Assembly (NCBI RefSeq): GCF_029873215.1
Contig: NZ_CP123620.1
Location: forward strand, 1,116,001-1,180,000
Source: Nocardioides sp. BP30
GTDB taxonomy: Bacteria > Actinomycetota > Actinomycetes > Propionibacteriales > Nocardioidaceae
Reading direction: 5' to 3'
DNA length: 64,000 nt
In this document: positions 1 to 8,787 of the stretch, piece after piece
Position numbering within the stretch: the first letter of the stretch is position 1
Layout of the letters: every line of letters begins with the position of its first letter
Program-made: the position numbers and the translations under genes
Notes under the pieces: model-generated
Seen by the model: only the letters and a program-made list of their open reading frames with translations
Databases searched by the model: none
Told to the model about the DNA's origin: nothing

Positions 1-1926
1 GTCGGCGGGCTCCTGCTCGCCGTGCGAGCGACCGCGCCCCCGGTGCTGGCGCCGCTGGTGCTGCTCGGAGCAGTCATCCTGCTCGGCGTCGACCGGACGT
101 CGTCGTTGCTCACGCACGGCACGCTGTTCGCCGTACTCGCCCTGGCCTGGGTGGCCCTGCGCGGCCAGGACGGCGCGATCGCGACCGGCCGACGACGCTC
201 GGTCGTCGCCGGCCGGGCGGGTGCCGGGCTGGTGATGCTGGTGGTCGCCGGTGCTGTCGCGCTACCGCTGGGCAGAGCGGCAGCGGGCGACGAGCGCACG
301 GTGCTGCGCAGTCACGTGGTGCCGCCGTTCGACGTCGGTCGCTACGGCTCGCCGCTGTCCTCCTTCCGTCGCTACGTCGACGAGCAGGGCAGGCCCGACC
401 CGGCGAACCTGCACGACAAGACCCTCTTCACCATCACCGGCGTCCCGGCCGGCACCCGGGTGCGTTTCGCCGCGCTCGACCGCTACGACGGCACCGTGTG
501 GGGCGCCTCGCAGCAGGCCGGCGCCGACTCGTTCCAGCGGGTGTCGAGCACGATCGACAACCCGGCCGCCGGCAAGCGCCTCGACGTCGACGTCACCCTG
601 GGGGAGGGGTACGACGGCGTCTGGCTGCCGACCGTGGGGGCGCTGCAGTCGATGCACTTCGACAACGACGATCCGGCATCGAAGGCCGACGCGTTCCGCT
701 ACGACCTGGCCACCTCCACCGGCATCGTGCCCACCGGCCTGAGGAGCGGCGACAGCTACCACTTCACCGGGGTGCTCGGCGACGACACGCTCTCGGCCGA
801 TACGCCGCCCTCTACGCGCCTGGACGACAACAGCACGGCAGCAGCGTTCCTCGACACCCAGGCGACCCAGTGGACCCAGGGCGTGAGCGAGCCGATGAAG
901 CGGGTGCTGGCGATCGCCGACTACCTGCGCACCCACGGCAAGTACTCCGACGGGGTGGCGCCCGCCGAGCGGATCTACCACGCCGGGCACTACGTCAAGC
1001 GGCTCTCGGACGACTTCGTCAACGCGCCGATCATGGTCGGTGACGACGAGCAGTACGCCGCGGTGATGGCGCTGATGGCGAACCGGGTCGGCGTCCCCGC
1101 TCGCGTGGTGATGGGCGCGATCGTCCCGGCCGGAGGCGTGGTCACCGGCGCCGACGTGCACGCCTGGGTCGAGGTCCGGGCCGCCGACGGCACGTGGCGC
1201 ACGTTGCCGACCGACCAGTTCATGTCCCACGACAAGCCGGCCGACCAGCCGCCCCAGCAGCAGGAGCAGCTCAGCGGCTCCGTGGTCCCGCCGCCGGCTC
1301 CGGTGCCGCCACCCTCCAACGCCGGGGAGTCGGCCGAGTCCCAGCTCCGGGCCCGCAGCGTGACCAAGCACCCGACCGAGCACCACGGGGGCATCCCCGG
1401 CTGGATCGAGGTCGCAGCCCTCGCGGCGGGCGTGCCGTTGCTTGCCATCGCCCTCGTCGTCGGGGGGATCCTGGCGGCGAAGGCGTTGCGCCGTCGGCGC
1501 CGCCGTGGGGCCCAGCGCACCTCGGCCCGGGTCGCCGGAGCATGGCGCGAGCTGGTCGACCACGCCCGTGACCTCGGCCACCGGCTGCCCGTGGACGGAC
1601 CCACCCGCCGCGAGCAGGCAGGCCTTCTCGGCGTACCGTCCGGCCACGACCTCGCCCAGGGCGCCGACGCCCTCGTCTTCGGACCGACGGCCCCCACCCC
1701 CGACCAGGCCGCCGAGTACTGGCGCACCGTCGATGCGGAGCGAGCCCGCCTCACGGCCGCGGCCACGCCCCTCCAGCGGCTCAAGGCAGCCCTCAGCCTC
1801 ACCACCTTCCGCCATCGCTGGACCCGGGGCGCTCCCGGACGACGCGGGGCGGGTGGTCGAGGGGGCGCCGCGAGGGGCGCTGCCGGACGACGCGCCGGCG
1901 AGGAACGAGCCGCCGCGCGGCGGTAG
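1..1926 (+). CDS. TgpA-like transglutaminase-domain membrane protein (5' truncated)
   Basis: The reading frame is open from the first base, so the N-terminus lies outside the window; the GTG at 22 is internal. The visible part begins with hydrophobic segments (about residues 1-85), followed by an extracytoplasmic region, a transglutaminase-like core (residues about 300-400, with VGVPARVV and VHAWVEV), a proline/glutamine-rich linker, one membrane segment near residues 460-490, an arginine stretch and a cytoplasmic tail resembling DUF4129. The family is usually encoded with MoxR and DUF58 proteins and is thought to act at the cell envelope. The His (HAW) and Asp (LPTDQ) positions are present, but the position expected to hold the nucleophilic Cys reads DDEQYAA, so catalysis is doubtful. 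The last 17 codons overlap a dispersed DNA repeat. Confidence 0.8.
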   Translation, partial: VGGLLLAVRATAPPVLAPLVLLGAVILLGVDRTSSLLTHGTLFAVLALAWVALRGQDGAIATGRRRSVVAGRAGAGLVMLVVAGAVALPLGRAAAGDERTVLRSHVVPPFDVGRYGSPLSSFRRYVDEQGRPDPANLHDKTLFTITGVPAGTRVRFAALDRYDGTVWGASQQAGADSFQRVSSTIDNPAAGKRLDVDVTLGEGYDGVWLPTVGALQSMHFDNDDPASKADAFRYDLATSTGIVPTGLRSGDSYHFTGVLGDDTLSADTPPSTRLDDNSTAAAFLDTQATQWTQGVSEPMKRVLAIADYLRTHGKYSDGVAPAERIYHAGHYVKRLSDDFVNAPIMVGDDEQYAAVMALMANRVGVPARVVMGAIVPAGGVVTGADVHAWVEVRAADGTWRTLPTDQFMSHDKPADQPPQQQEQLSGSVVPPPAPVPPPSNAGESAESQLRARSVTKHPTEHHGGIPGWIEVAALAAGVPLLAIALVVGGILAAKALRRRRRRGAQRTSARVAGAWRELVDHARDLGHRLPVDGPTRREQAGLLGVPSGHDLAQGADALVFGPTAPTPDQAAEYWRTVDAERARLTAAATPLQRLKAALSLTTFRHRWTRGAPGRRGAGGRGGAARGAAGRRAGEERAAARR

Positions 1927-1933
1927 GCCTGCC
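1876..1933 (+). repeat. Dispersed repeat, copy A (matches 54447-54500 inverted)
   Basis: A 23-base block (1876-1898) and a 19-base block (1915-1933) are identical to the reverse complement of 54478-54500 and 54447-54465. The spacers between blocks are similar but differ by small indels. The copy covers the 3' end and the TAG stop of the transglutaminase-like gene, so the element supplies the C-terminal residues of that protein. Confidence 0.7.
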
Positions 1934-2003
1934 CCTGGCGCCGCCCTCGGCCGTCCGGCACCGCCGCGCGGAACATCCACGCACCCCCCAGGGTTGAGTC
2001 GAT

Positions 2004-3038
2004 GTGCAGCTCTCCGTCCTCGACCTGATCCCCGTCCGCACCGACCAGTCCTCCTCCGACGCCCTCGCCGCCACCCTGTCGCTGGCGAGGACGGCCGACG
2101 AGCTGGGCTACAACCGCTTCTGGGTCGCCGAGCACCACAACATGCCCGCCGTCGGCTCGACGAACCCGCCGGTGCTGATCGCGATGATCGCCGGGGCCAC
2201 GCAGCGGATCAGGGTCGGCAGCGGCGGCGTGATGCTGCCCAACCACGCGCCCCTGGTCGTCGCGGAGCAGTTCGCACTCCTCGAGGCCGCCTTCCCGCAC
2301 CGGATCGACCTCGGGCTGGGCCGCGCGCCGGGCACCGACCCGGTGACGTCGTGGGCGCTGCGCCACGGAGGACCTGTGGAGGCCGACGCGGCCGAGCACT
2401 TCCCGGAGTACGTGAACAACATCCTCGCTATGCTCAGCCCCGAGGGTGTGGCGCTGTCGGTGGGCGGGCGCCGGCACGCGCTGCGGGCGACGCCGGCGGC
2501 GCAGTCCGAGCCGGTGGTGTGGTTGCTCGGCTCCTCCGACTTCTCGGCACGGCTCGCCGCGCAGGAGGGTCTGCCCTACGTCTTCGCGCACCACTTCTCC
2601 GGCTCCGGGACGGCGGAGGCGCTGGACCTGTACCGCTCGCAGTTCCGGCCCTCGCCCGAGCTCGAGGCGCCGCGGACCTTCCTGACCGTGAACGCCGTCG
2701 TCGCCGAGACGGAGGAGGAGGCCAGGCGCCTGGCGCGCCCGCAACTGCTCTCGATGGTGGCGCTGCGCACCGGGGCGCCGCTCTCGCAGCTGCGCCTGGT
2801 GGAGGACGCGGCCGAGGTCGAGCTCCCCGAGGCACACCGGGCCATCGCCGAGTCGATGGAGCGGCGCTGGGTGATCGGCAGCCCGGAGCAGGCGGCCCTC
2901 CAGCTCAAGGAGCTGGCCGCGACCTACGGCGTCGACGAGGTGATGGTGAACCCGATCGCCAGCGCGACCCGCGGGACCGACCCGGCGGCGGCGCCGGCGC
3001 GCGAGGAGACCCTGCGGCTGCTCGCCGCGGCGGTGTGA
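2004..3038 (+). CDS. LLM-class flavin-dependent oxidoreductase
   Basis: This 344-residue protein has the luciferase-like monooxygenase TIM-barrel pattern: an N-terminal strand (LSVLDLIPVR), the FWVAEHHN motif near residue 35, RIRVGSGGVML near residue 70 and EQFALLEAAFPHRIDLGLGRAPG near residues 90-115. Such enzymes use reduced F420 or FMN, and the substrate cannot be read from sequence. The GTG at 2004 begins the conserved N-terminus directly; the ATG at 2002 is in another frame. It lies 77 bases after the transglutaminase-like gene on the same strand, and no functional link to infA downstream is evident. Length is normal for the group annotated MsnO8-like. Confidence 0.85.
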   Translation: MQLSVLDLIPVRTDQSSSDALAATLSLARTADELGYNRFWVAEHHNMPAVGSTNPPVLIAMIAGATQRIRVGSGGVMLPNHAPLVVAEQFALLEAAFPHRIDLGLGRAPGTDPVTSWALRHGGPVEADAAEHFPEYVNNILAMLSPEGVALSVGGRRHALRATPAAQSEPVVWLLGSSDFSARLAAQEGLPYVFAHHFSGSGTAEALDLYRSQFRPSPELEAPRTFLTVNAVVAETEEEARRLARPQLLSMVALRTGAPLSQLRLVEDAAEVELPEAHRAIAESMERRWVIGSPEQAALQLKELAATYGVDEVMVNPIASATRGTDPAAAPAREETLRLLAAAV

Positions 3039-3079
3039 CCAGCACGCCGAGTGCCGCCACGGCGTGACCGACACGCGGA

Positions 3080-3110
3080 TTGGGAGATCGGTTGTGCCGC
3101 GGCATAGACT
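3080..3110 (+). promoter_or_regulatory. Candidate promoter of the infA-rplQ operon
   Basis: TTGGGA (3080-3085) and TAGACT (3105-3110) are separated by 19 bases, about 175 bases upstream of infA. The rest of the 247-base gap (3039-3285) has no convincing ORF and would form a long 5' leader. The spacer is longer than ideal, so the assignment is tentative. Confidence 0.4.
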
Positions 3111-3285
3111 GATGTGTCGGCCCAACGTGGGTCTGTCTCGTCGTGTCTCGCGGCTGTCCTCACTTCGGTGGGGGAATGGGGCGCACGAGCGGCATCACGA
3201 GGTCCACCGGCCCGGCTCCCGCCGGGCGGAGGTTCGCGGGTCGACGCACCAACCGTAAGTCACCGACCAACAGATTGCAGAGGGC

Positions 3286-3507
3286 ATGCCGAAGAAAGAA
3301 GGCGTGATCGAGATCGAGGGCACCGTCATGGAAGCCCTTCCGAATGCCATGTTCCGCGTCGAGCTGAGCAATGGCCACAAGGTTCTCGCCCACATCAGCG
3401 GCAAGATGCGTCAGCACTACATCCGGATCCTTCCCGAGGACCGTGTGGTGGTGGAGCTGTCCCCCTATGACCTGACCCGCGGTCGGATCGTCTACCGGTA
3501 CAAGTAA
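3286..3507 (+). CDS. infA: Translation initiation factor IF-1
   Basis: The 73-residue product is a complete single OB-fold (S1-like) IF-1, with [14 protein letters not shown] at the start, [20 protein letters not shown] in the middle and the usual C-terminal RGRIVYR. IF-1 binds the 30S A site and works with IF-2 and IF-3 at initiation. It opens the operon that continues with rpmJ (29 bases downstream) and the S13-S11-S4-alpha-L17 genes. In many actinobacteria adk-map precedes infA; here the gene before it is an unrelated oxidoreductase, so infA appears to have its own promoter. Confidence 0.97.
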   Translation: MPKKEGVIEIEGTVMEALPNAMFRVELSNGHKVLAHISGKMRQHYIRILPEDRVVVELSPYDLTRGRIVYRYK

Positions 3508-3536
3508 CCAGCCGAAGCGATCAAGAAAGGGCTGAC

Positions 3537-3650
3537 ATGAAGGTCAACCCGAGCGTCAAGCCGATCTGTGACAAGTGCAAGGTGATCCGTCGCCACGGCC
3601 GCGTCATGGTCATCTGCGAGAACCCGCGTCACAAGCAGCGCCAGGGCTGA
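3537..3650 (+). CDS. rpmJ: 50S ribosomal protein L36
   Basis: A 37-codon gene translates to a typical bacterial L36: [19 protein letters not shown], then [13 protein letters not shown]. The C-x2-C...C-x4-H ligand set is intact, so this is the zinc-binding (C+) form rather than the zinc-independent paralogue that actinobacteria may also carry. AAGAAAGGG (3523-3531) ends five bases before the ATG and is a good ribosome binding site. The gene lies between infA and rpsM in the standard order. It is followed by a 161-base non-coding gap with GC-rich inverted repeats (about 3700-3765) before rpsM. Confidence 0.97.
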   Translation: MKVNPSVKPICDKCKVIRRHGRVMVICENPRHKQRQG

Positions 3651-3811
3651 GCCCCGGCTCCGCTCGCGCGGCACAACTGAATCACTCATCGACGTACTAG
3701 GCCTCCTCCTGCGGGAGGGCCGAACCACCTCCGGACCAGAGGCCGGAGCCCGGGGCGCCACCCCGAGACGTACGCCGACCGACACCTCTGGCGAGAACAC
3801 GAAGGAACACC

Positions 3812-4189
3812 ATGGCACGCCTCGTTGGTGTCGACCTCCCGCGCGAGAAGCGCGTGGAGATCGCTCTCACCTACATCTACGGCATCGGCCGTACCACCTC
3901 CAAGGAGCTCCTGGCCGCGACCGGTGTTGATGGCAACACCCGCGTCCACGCTCTCTCCGAGGACGAGCTGGTCAAGCTCGCGAGGGAGATCGAGACCCGC
4001 AACCTGACGATCGAGGGCGACCTCCGTCGTGAGGTGCAGGCCGACATCCGTCGCAAGATCGAGATCGGCAGCTACCAGGGTCGCCGCCACCGCATGGGCC
4101 TTCCGGTCCGCGGGCAGCGCACCAAGACCAACGCCCGCACCCGCAAGGGTCCGAAGCGGACCGTCGCCGGCAAGAAGAAGGCCAAGTGA
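3812..4189 (+). CDS. rpsM: 30S ribosomal protein S13
   Basis: The 125-residue protein starts [14 protein letters not shown] and has the helix-two-turn-helix [11 protein letters not shown], the conserved [26 protein letters not shown] C-terminal region (here beginning [14 protein letters not shown]) and a lysine-rich tail. S13 contacts the P-site tRNA and the 50S head bridge. GAAGGAACACC precedes the ATG and contains the ribosome binding site. The 161-base gap upstream is the longest in this operon and could hold a leader or a secondary promoter. Confidence 0.97.
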   Translation: MARLVGVDLPREKRVEIALTYIYGIGRTTSKELLAATGVDGNTRVHALSEDELVKLAREIETRNLTIEGDLRREVQADIRRKIEIGSYQGRRHRMGLPVRGQRTKTNARTRKGPKRTVAGKKKAK

Positions 4190-4265
4190 TCCGACGCGCA
4201 TGAGCGCGTCGACCACCGCCTGCTTCTCGCAGATCTCACCGACCAGCCAACCCAGGAGTTACTGA

Positions 4266-4673
4266 ATGCCTCCGAAGAGCCGTCAGGCTGCGGCGAAGAC
4301 CAAGGTCCGCCGCAAGGAGAAGAAGAACATCGCTCAGGGCGAAGCCCACATCAAGAGCACGTTCAACAACACCATCGTCACCATCACCGACCCGACCGGA
4401 GCGGTGATCTCGTGGGCCTCCGCCGGCACCGTCGGCTTCAAGGGCTCGCGCAAGTCCACGCCGTTCGCCGCGCAGATGGCCGCCGAGGCCGCCGGCCGTC
4501 GGGCCATGGACCACGGCATGAAGAAGATCGACGTCTTCGTGAAGGGCCCGGGTTCGGGCCGCGAGACGGCGATCCGTTCGCTGGGTGCCATCGGCCTCGA
4601 GGTCGGCACCATCCAGGACGTCACGCCGACCCCGCACAACGGCTGCCGCCCGCCCAAGCGCCGCCGCGTTTGA
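4266..4673 (+). CDS. rpsK: 30S ribosomal protein S11
   Basis: The 135-residue product matches uS11: a basic N-terminus, then [39 protein letters not shown], and the C-terminal [17 protein letters not shown]11 forms part of the 30S platform and contacts S18 and 16S rRNA. CAGGAG at 4253-4258 gives a normal Shine-Dalgarno sequence ahead of the ATG. It lies 76 bases after rpsM and 32 bases before rpsD, in the order shared by all actinobacteria. Confidence 0.97.
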   Translation: MPPKSRQAAAKTKVRRKEKKNIAQGEAHIKSTFNNTIVTITDPTGAVISWASAGTVGFKGSRKSTPFAAQMAAEAAGRRAMDHGMKKIDVFVKGPGSGRETAIRSLGAIGLEVGTIQDVTPTPHNGCRPPKRRRV

Positions 4674-4705
4674 TCCCACCGAGACGATCGAAGGAGACTT
4701 AGAAC

Positions 4706-5314
4706 ATGGCCCGTTACACCGGCCCCATGACCAAGAAGTCGCGCCGTCTCGGTGTCGACCTCGTCGGTGGCGACTCGTCCTACGAGCGCCGTCCCTACCC
4801 GCCGGGCCAGCACGGCCGCGGCCGGATCAAGGAGAGCGAGTACCTGCTCCAGCTTCGTGAGAAGCAGAAGGCTCGCTTCACCTACGGCGTGCTCGAGAAG
4901 CAGTTCTCGAACTACTACGCCGAGGCACACCGTCGTGCCGGCAAGACCGGTGACAACCTGCTCCAGCTGCTCGAGGGCCGCTTGGACAACGTCGTCTACC
5001 GTGCCGGCTTCGCCCGTACCCGTCGGCACGCCCGCCAGCTCGTGGTCCACGGCCACTTCCTGGTCAACGGCAAGAAGGTCAACATCCCCTCCTACCAGGT
5101 CGAGGCGCACGACGTCATCGACGTGCGGGAGAAGTCCTGGGAGATGACCCCGTTCATCGTGGCTCGCGAGACCCACGGCGAGCGCGTCGTCCCCGCGTGG
5201 CTGGAGGCCTTCCCCAACCGCATGCGGATCCTCGTCCACCAGCTCCCCGTCCGGGCCCAGATCGACATCCCGGTCCAGGAGCAGCTCATCGTCGAGTACT
5301 ACTCGAAGCTCTGA
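4706..5314 (+). CDS. rpsD: 30S ribosomal protein S4
   Basis: The 202-residue protein has the MARYTGP start, the YPPGQHG segment, the S4 RNA-binding domain (LDNVVYRAGFARTRRHARQL, then HGHFLVNGKKVNIPSY) and the C-terminal PVQEQLIVEYYSKL signature. Its N-terminus lacks the four-cysteine zinc motif, so it is the C-minus form. S4 nucleates 30S assembly and in some bacteria represses its own operon; no known S4 target structure was identified here. GAAGGAGA precedes the start codon. Confidence 0.97.
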   Translation: MARYTGPMTKKSRRLGVDLVGGDSSYERRPYPPGQHGRGRIKESEYLLQLREKQKARFTYGVLEKQFSNYYAEAHRRAGKTGDNLLQLLEGRLDNVVYRAGFARTRRHARQLVVHGHFLVNGKKVNIPSYQVEAHDVIDVREKSWEMTPFIVARETHGERVVPAWLEAFPNRMRILVHQLPVRAQIDIPVQEQLIVEYYSKL

Positions 5315-5427
5315 TGAACCCCGCCGTCGCCCCGGAGCAGCATCCCGGGGCGGCGGCACCACCACTTCCGTCACACCTGAAGTTCGGGCCTGTCAAATAG
5401 CGGGTAGGTCCGGGAAGGAAAGAATCA

Positions 5428-6444
5428 GTGCTTATCGCACAGCGCCCCACCCTGTCGGAAGAGACCGTCGACGAGTTCCGCTCGCGCTTCGTGATCGAGC
5501 CCCTCGAGCCGGGCTTCGGTTACACGCTGGGCAACTCCCTGCGCCGTACCCTCCTCTCCTCGATCCCGGGTGCCGCCGTCACCAGCATCAAGATCGACGG
5601 CGTGCTCCACGAGTTCTCCACCGTCGAGGGGGTCAAGGAGGACGTCACCGAGATCATCCTCAACCTCAAGGGCCTGGTCGTCTCCTCCGAGCACGACGAG
5701 CCCGTCACGATGTACCTGCGCAAGTCGGGTGCCGGTGACGTGACCGCCGCCGACATCGCGCCGCCGGCCGGTGTCGAGGTGCACAACCCCGACCTGAAGA
5801 TCGCGACCCTGTCCGACAAGGGCAAGCTCGACCTCGAGCTCGTCGTCGAGCGTGGCCGCGGCTACGTCTCGGCGGTGCAGAACAAGGGCGCGGACAACGA
5901 GATCGGCCGGATCCCGGTCGACTCGATCTACAGCCCGGTGCTCAAGGTCTCCTACAAGGTCGAGGCCACCCGTGTCGAGCAGCGCACCGACTTCGACAAG
6001 CTGGTCATCGACGTCGAGACCAAGCCGTCGATCCGCCCCTCGGACGCCGTCGCCTCGGCCGGCAAGACGCTCGTGGAGCTCTTCGGCCTGGCCCGCGAGC
6101 TGAACGTCGAGGCGGAGGGCATCGACATCGGCCCCTCGCCGGTCGACGAGCAGCTCGCCGCCGACCTCGCCCTCCCGGTCGAGGACCTGCAGCTGACCGT
6201 GCGGTCGTACAACTGCCTCAAGCGCGAGGGCATCCACACCGTGGGTGAGCTCATCAGCCGCTCGGAGCAGGACCTGCTGGACATCCGCAACTTCGGCGCC
6301 AAGTCGATCGACGAGGTCAAGGCGAAGCTGCACGAGATGGGCCTCTCGCTGAAGGACAGCGCCCCCGGCTTCGACCCGTCGGCCGCCCTCGCGGCGTACG
6401 GCGACGACGACGACGACGCCTTCGTCGAGGACGAGCAGTACTGA
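5428..6444 (+). CDS. rpoA: DNA-directed RNA polymerase subunit alpha
   Basis: The 338-residue subunit has the N-terminal dimerisation domain ([28 protein letters not shown] around residues 20-45) and the alpha-CTD ([18 protein letters not shown] and [15 protein letters not shown], residues about 265-315), ending in an acidic tail rich in Asp. It starts with GTG at 5428 behind GGAAGGAAAG, and the in-frame start gives the conserved [12 protein letters not shown]-terminus. A 113-base gap separates it from rpsD. The alpha-CTD residues that contact UP elements and activators are retained. Confidence 0.97.
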   Translation: MLIAQRPTLSEETVDEFRSRFVIEPLEPGFGYTLGNSLRRTLLSSIPGAAVTSIKIDGVLHEFSTVEGVKEDVTEIILNLKGLVVSSEHDEPVTMYLRKSGAGDVTAADIAPPAGVEVHNPDLKIATLSDKGKLDLELVVERGRGYVSAVQNKGADNEIGRIPVDSIYSPVLKVSYKVEATRVEQRTDFDKLVIDVETKPSIRPSDAVASAGKTLVELFGLARELNVEAEGIDIGPSPVDEQLAADLALPVEDLQLTVRSYNCLKREGIHTVGELISRSEQDLLDIRNFGAKSIDEVKAKLHEMGLSLKDSAPGFDPSAALAAYGDDDDDAFVEDEQY

Positions 6445-6538
6445 CAGCCGTTGCGCCGGCACGCCCCGGCGCAACGTCTGACCTCAAGGACACCATCTAC
6501 TCCGGTACCTGATACGGCCGGGGAGAAATGAGAGAGCA

Positions 6539-7096
6539 ATGCCCACTCCCAAGAAGGGCGCCCGCCTCGGCGGCAGCCCGGCCCACCAGAAGCTGATCCT
6601 CTCGAACCTGGCCACCCAGCTGTTCGAGCACGGCCGGATCACCACCACCGAGACCAAGGCGCGCACGCTGCGTCCGCTCGCGGAGAAGCTGATCACCAAG
6701 GCCAAGAAGGGTGATCTGCACAACCGTCGCGAGGTCCTCAAGACCATCCGCGACAAGTCCGTCGTGCACGTCCTGTTCACCGAGATCGCCGAGACGTTCG
6801 CCGAGCGTCCGGGTGGCTACACCCGCATCACGAAGATCGGTCCCCGCAAGGGCGACAACGCACCGATGGCCGTGATCGAGCTCGTCACCGAGGCCTACCA
6901 GCCGAAGCCGGCCACCACCAAGCAGGCCCCGGCCCAGGTGGAGAAGCCCGCCGAGGAGGCGCCGGCCGAGGTCGTCGCCGCGGACGAGTCCGGTGAGACC
7001 GAGGTCGTCGCGACCGAGGCCACCGACGCCGAGACCGCTGCGGACGAGTCCACCGCCGCGGAGTCGACCGAGGTCGAGGAGACCCCGGAGGCCTGA
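6539..7096 (+). CDS. rplQ: 50S ribosomal protein L17 with acidic C-terminal extension
   Basis: The first 120 residues are a standard bL17 ([21 protein letters not shown], with [19 protein letters not shown] and [17 protein letters not shown]). L17 binds 23S rRNA near the exit tunnel. After residue 120 there is a tail of about 65 residues rich in Ala, Glu, Thr and Pro that is absent from E. coli L17 and often seen in actinobacteria. The tail is low-complexity, likely disordered and highly acidic. This is the last gene of the operon and is followed at once by a strong terminator-like hairpin. Confidence 0.96.
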   Translation: MPTPKKGARLGGSPAHQKLILSNLATQLFEHGRITTTETKARTLRPLAEKLITKAKKGDLHNRREVLKTIRDKSVVHVLFTEIAETFAERPGGYTRITKIGPRKGDNAPMAVIELVTEAYQPKPATTKQAPAQVEKPAEEAPAEVVAADESGETEVVATEATDAETAADESTAAESTEVEETPEA

Positions 7097-7109
7097 CGCA
7101 GTCGAGCCG

Positions 7110-7139
7110 GAGCCCGTCACCCGCGAGGGTGGCGGGCTC
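7110..7139 (+). terminator. Terminator hairpin after rplQ
   Basis: A 13-base stem (7110-7122 with 7127-7139) closes on a GCGA tetraloop, with one G-T wobble and no other mismatch. It begins 14 bases after the rplQ stop. There is no U-run, which is common for actinobacterial hairpin terminators. Confidence 0.75.
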
Positions 7140-7157
7140 TCGCCGTTCTACGGCCGA

Positions 7158-7901
7158 TCATCCTGACGCCTGCGTCAGTAGCTCGCGCAGCCCGAGCGCG
7201 TCAGCGGGGGCGTGCCCGCCGCCGTCGTTGTCGAAGTAGCCCCACACCTCCCTGCCCTCGCGGCGCCACGCCTGCACCCGCTCGGCCCAGCGCCGCAGCT
7301 CGGCGGGGGAGTACTTCCCGGCGTACCGGGGCTGGTCGGTCGGTCCGTGCCAGCGGCAGTAGACGAACGGCGCGGTGGTGCGCAGCACCGTGTGCAGGCC
7401 GGTGCCGTGCGTGACGACGAACGCCGCCCGGTGGCGCTCCAGGACGGCAGCCACCTCGTCGTGGTCCCACGAGGGGTGGCGCAGCTCCATCGCCACGGGG
7501 ACGTCGCCGGGCATCCGCGCCAGGAACGCCTCCAACCGCTCGTCGTCGCGCTCGAGGTCGTCGGGCAGCTGCACCAGGACGGGACCGGCATGCGGGCGCA
7601 GCGCGTGGGCCGCCTCGACGAGCCGATGCGCCCAGGCGCCCTCGGGGTCGCGCAGTCGCCGACCGTGGCTGAGCCAGCGCGAGGCCTTCACCGCCATCCG
7701 GAACCCGTCGGGCAGGCTGCGCGACCAGCCCTGGAAGGGCTTGAGGCCGGGCCAGCGGTAGAAGCTCGCGTTGAGCTCGACGGTGTCGAACCGTGCCACG
7801 TAGTAGTCGCGCCAGTGCGCCCGGGCCAGGCCCTCGGGGTAGAAGGACCCGGCCCAGTGGTCGTAGGTCCAGCCTGAGGTGCCGAGGTGCACGCCGTCCA
7901 T
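7158..7901 (-). CDS. DUF72 family protein
   Basis: The 247-residue protein begins MDGVHLGTSGWTYDHWAG and contains FDTVELNASFYRWP, a strand with VLVQLPDD, AMELRHPSW and YCRWHGP, which are the usual landmarks of the DUF72 (YecE-like) TIM-barrel family. The biochemical activity of the family is not established. The start at 7901 was chosen because an upstream in-frame extension would run across truA and has no conserved sequence. It is transcribed divergently from truA with 37 bases between the starts and converges on the rplQ terminator. Confidence 0.85.
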   Translation of the reverse strand: MDGVHLGTSGWTYDHWAGSFYPEGLARAHWRDYYVARFDTVELNASFYRWPGLKPFQGWSRSLPDGFRMAVKASRWLSHGRRLRDPEGAWAHRLVEAAHALRPHAGPVLVQLPDDLERDDERLEAFLARMPGDVPVAMELRHPSWDHDEVAAVLERHRAAFVVTHGTGLHTVLRTTAPFVYCRWHGPTDQPRYAGKYSPAELRRWAERVQAWRREGREVWGYFDNDGGGHAPADALGLRELLTQASG

Positions 7902-7938
7902 GTGGGTCGAGGTACCCCGGGATGGGAGGATGCTCCCC

Positions 7939-8787
7939 GTGCGCATCCGGATCGACCTGTCGTACGACGGCAGCAACTTCCACGGCTGGGCCGTCCAGCC
8001 CGGTCTGCGCACGGTGCAGGGTGAGGTGCAGCGGGCCCTCGGGATGGCCCTGCGCCGCGACGAGGTCTGGGTGACGTGCGCGGGGCGCACCGACACCGGC
8101 GTCCACGCCCGTGGCCAGGTCGTCCACCTCGACGTCACCGAGAACGAGCTCGTCGCCGGAGCGGGCCGGGCTCAGGGACCGCCGGTCGAGGCACTCGTGC
8201 GCAAGCTCAACGGCATCCTGGACGACGACGTACGGGTGCACGCCGCCAGGATCGTCCCCGACGCCTTCGACGCCCGCTTCTCCGCACTGTGGCGGCGCTA
8301 CGCCTACCGCGTCGCTGACGCGCCCCCGGCGTACGACCCCCTGACCCGCAACCACGTGCTGCACTGGCCGCGTCCGCTCGATCTGGCGGCGATGAACCTG
8401 GCGGCCGTCGATCTGCTCGGCCTCAACGACTACACCAGCTTCTGCAAGGCCCGTGAGGGCGCCACCAGCATCCGCCGTGTCGAGCGGCTGGACTGGAGCC
8501 GCGACGAGCAGGGCACCGCCACCATGACGGTCCTCGCCGACGCGTTCTGCCACTCGATGGTGCGGGCGCTGGTCGGGTGCCTGCTGGCGATCGGGGAGGG
8601 CCGGCGCGACGTCGGCTGGGCCCGCGAGATGCTCGCCCGTGCGGAGCGCTCCTCCGAGATCCACATCGCCTCGGCCCGCGGGCTGACGCTGGAGGAGGTG
8701 GGCTATCCCAGCGACGAGGAGCTGGCCGCTCGGCTGTTGGTCACCAGGGCCCGGCGCGGCGAGCACGAGGTGGAGCGGCGTGGCTGA
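7939..8787 (+). CDS. truA: tRNA pseudouridine(38-40) synthase TruA
   Basis: The protein (282 residues) starts at the RIRIDLSYDGSNFHGWAVQP motif and carries the catalytic Asp in CAGRTDTGVHARGQVVHLD, followed by DAFDARFSALWRRYAYR and the C-terminal FCHSMVRALVG. TruA modifies U38-U40 in the anticodon stem of many tRNAs. GTG at 7939 is preferred because GGGAGG (7924-7929) lies nine bases before it, while the in-frame ATG at 7930 directly abuts that Shine-Dalgarno sequence. truA commonly follows rplQ in bacteria, which supports the call. The next gene overlaps by eight bases. Confidence 0.95.
   Translation: MRIRIDLSYDGSNFHGWAVQPGLRTVQGEVQRALGMALRRDEVWVTCAGRTDTGVHARGQVVHLDVTENELVAGAGRAQGPPVEALVRKLNGILDDDVRVHAARIVPDAFDARFSALWRRYAYRVADAPPAYDPLTRNHVLHWPRPLDLAAMNLAAVDLLGLNDYTSFCKAREGATSIRRVERLDWSRDEQGTATMTVLADAFCHSMVRALVGCLLAIGEGRRDVGWAREMLARAERSSEIHIASARGLTLEEVGYPSDEELAARLLVTRARRGEHEVERRG

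Noticed and set aside
262..1980. Long minus-strand frame opposite the transglutaminase-like gene
   Set aside because: Arg/Gly/Ala-rich translation with no conserved motif; it is the antisense shadow of the real gene in a high-GC genome.
3651..3811. Gap before rpsM considered as an S4-binding leader
   Set aside because: Inverted repeats are present but no known S4 target fold could be drawn with confidence.
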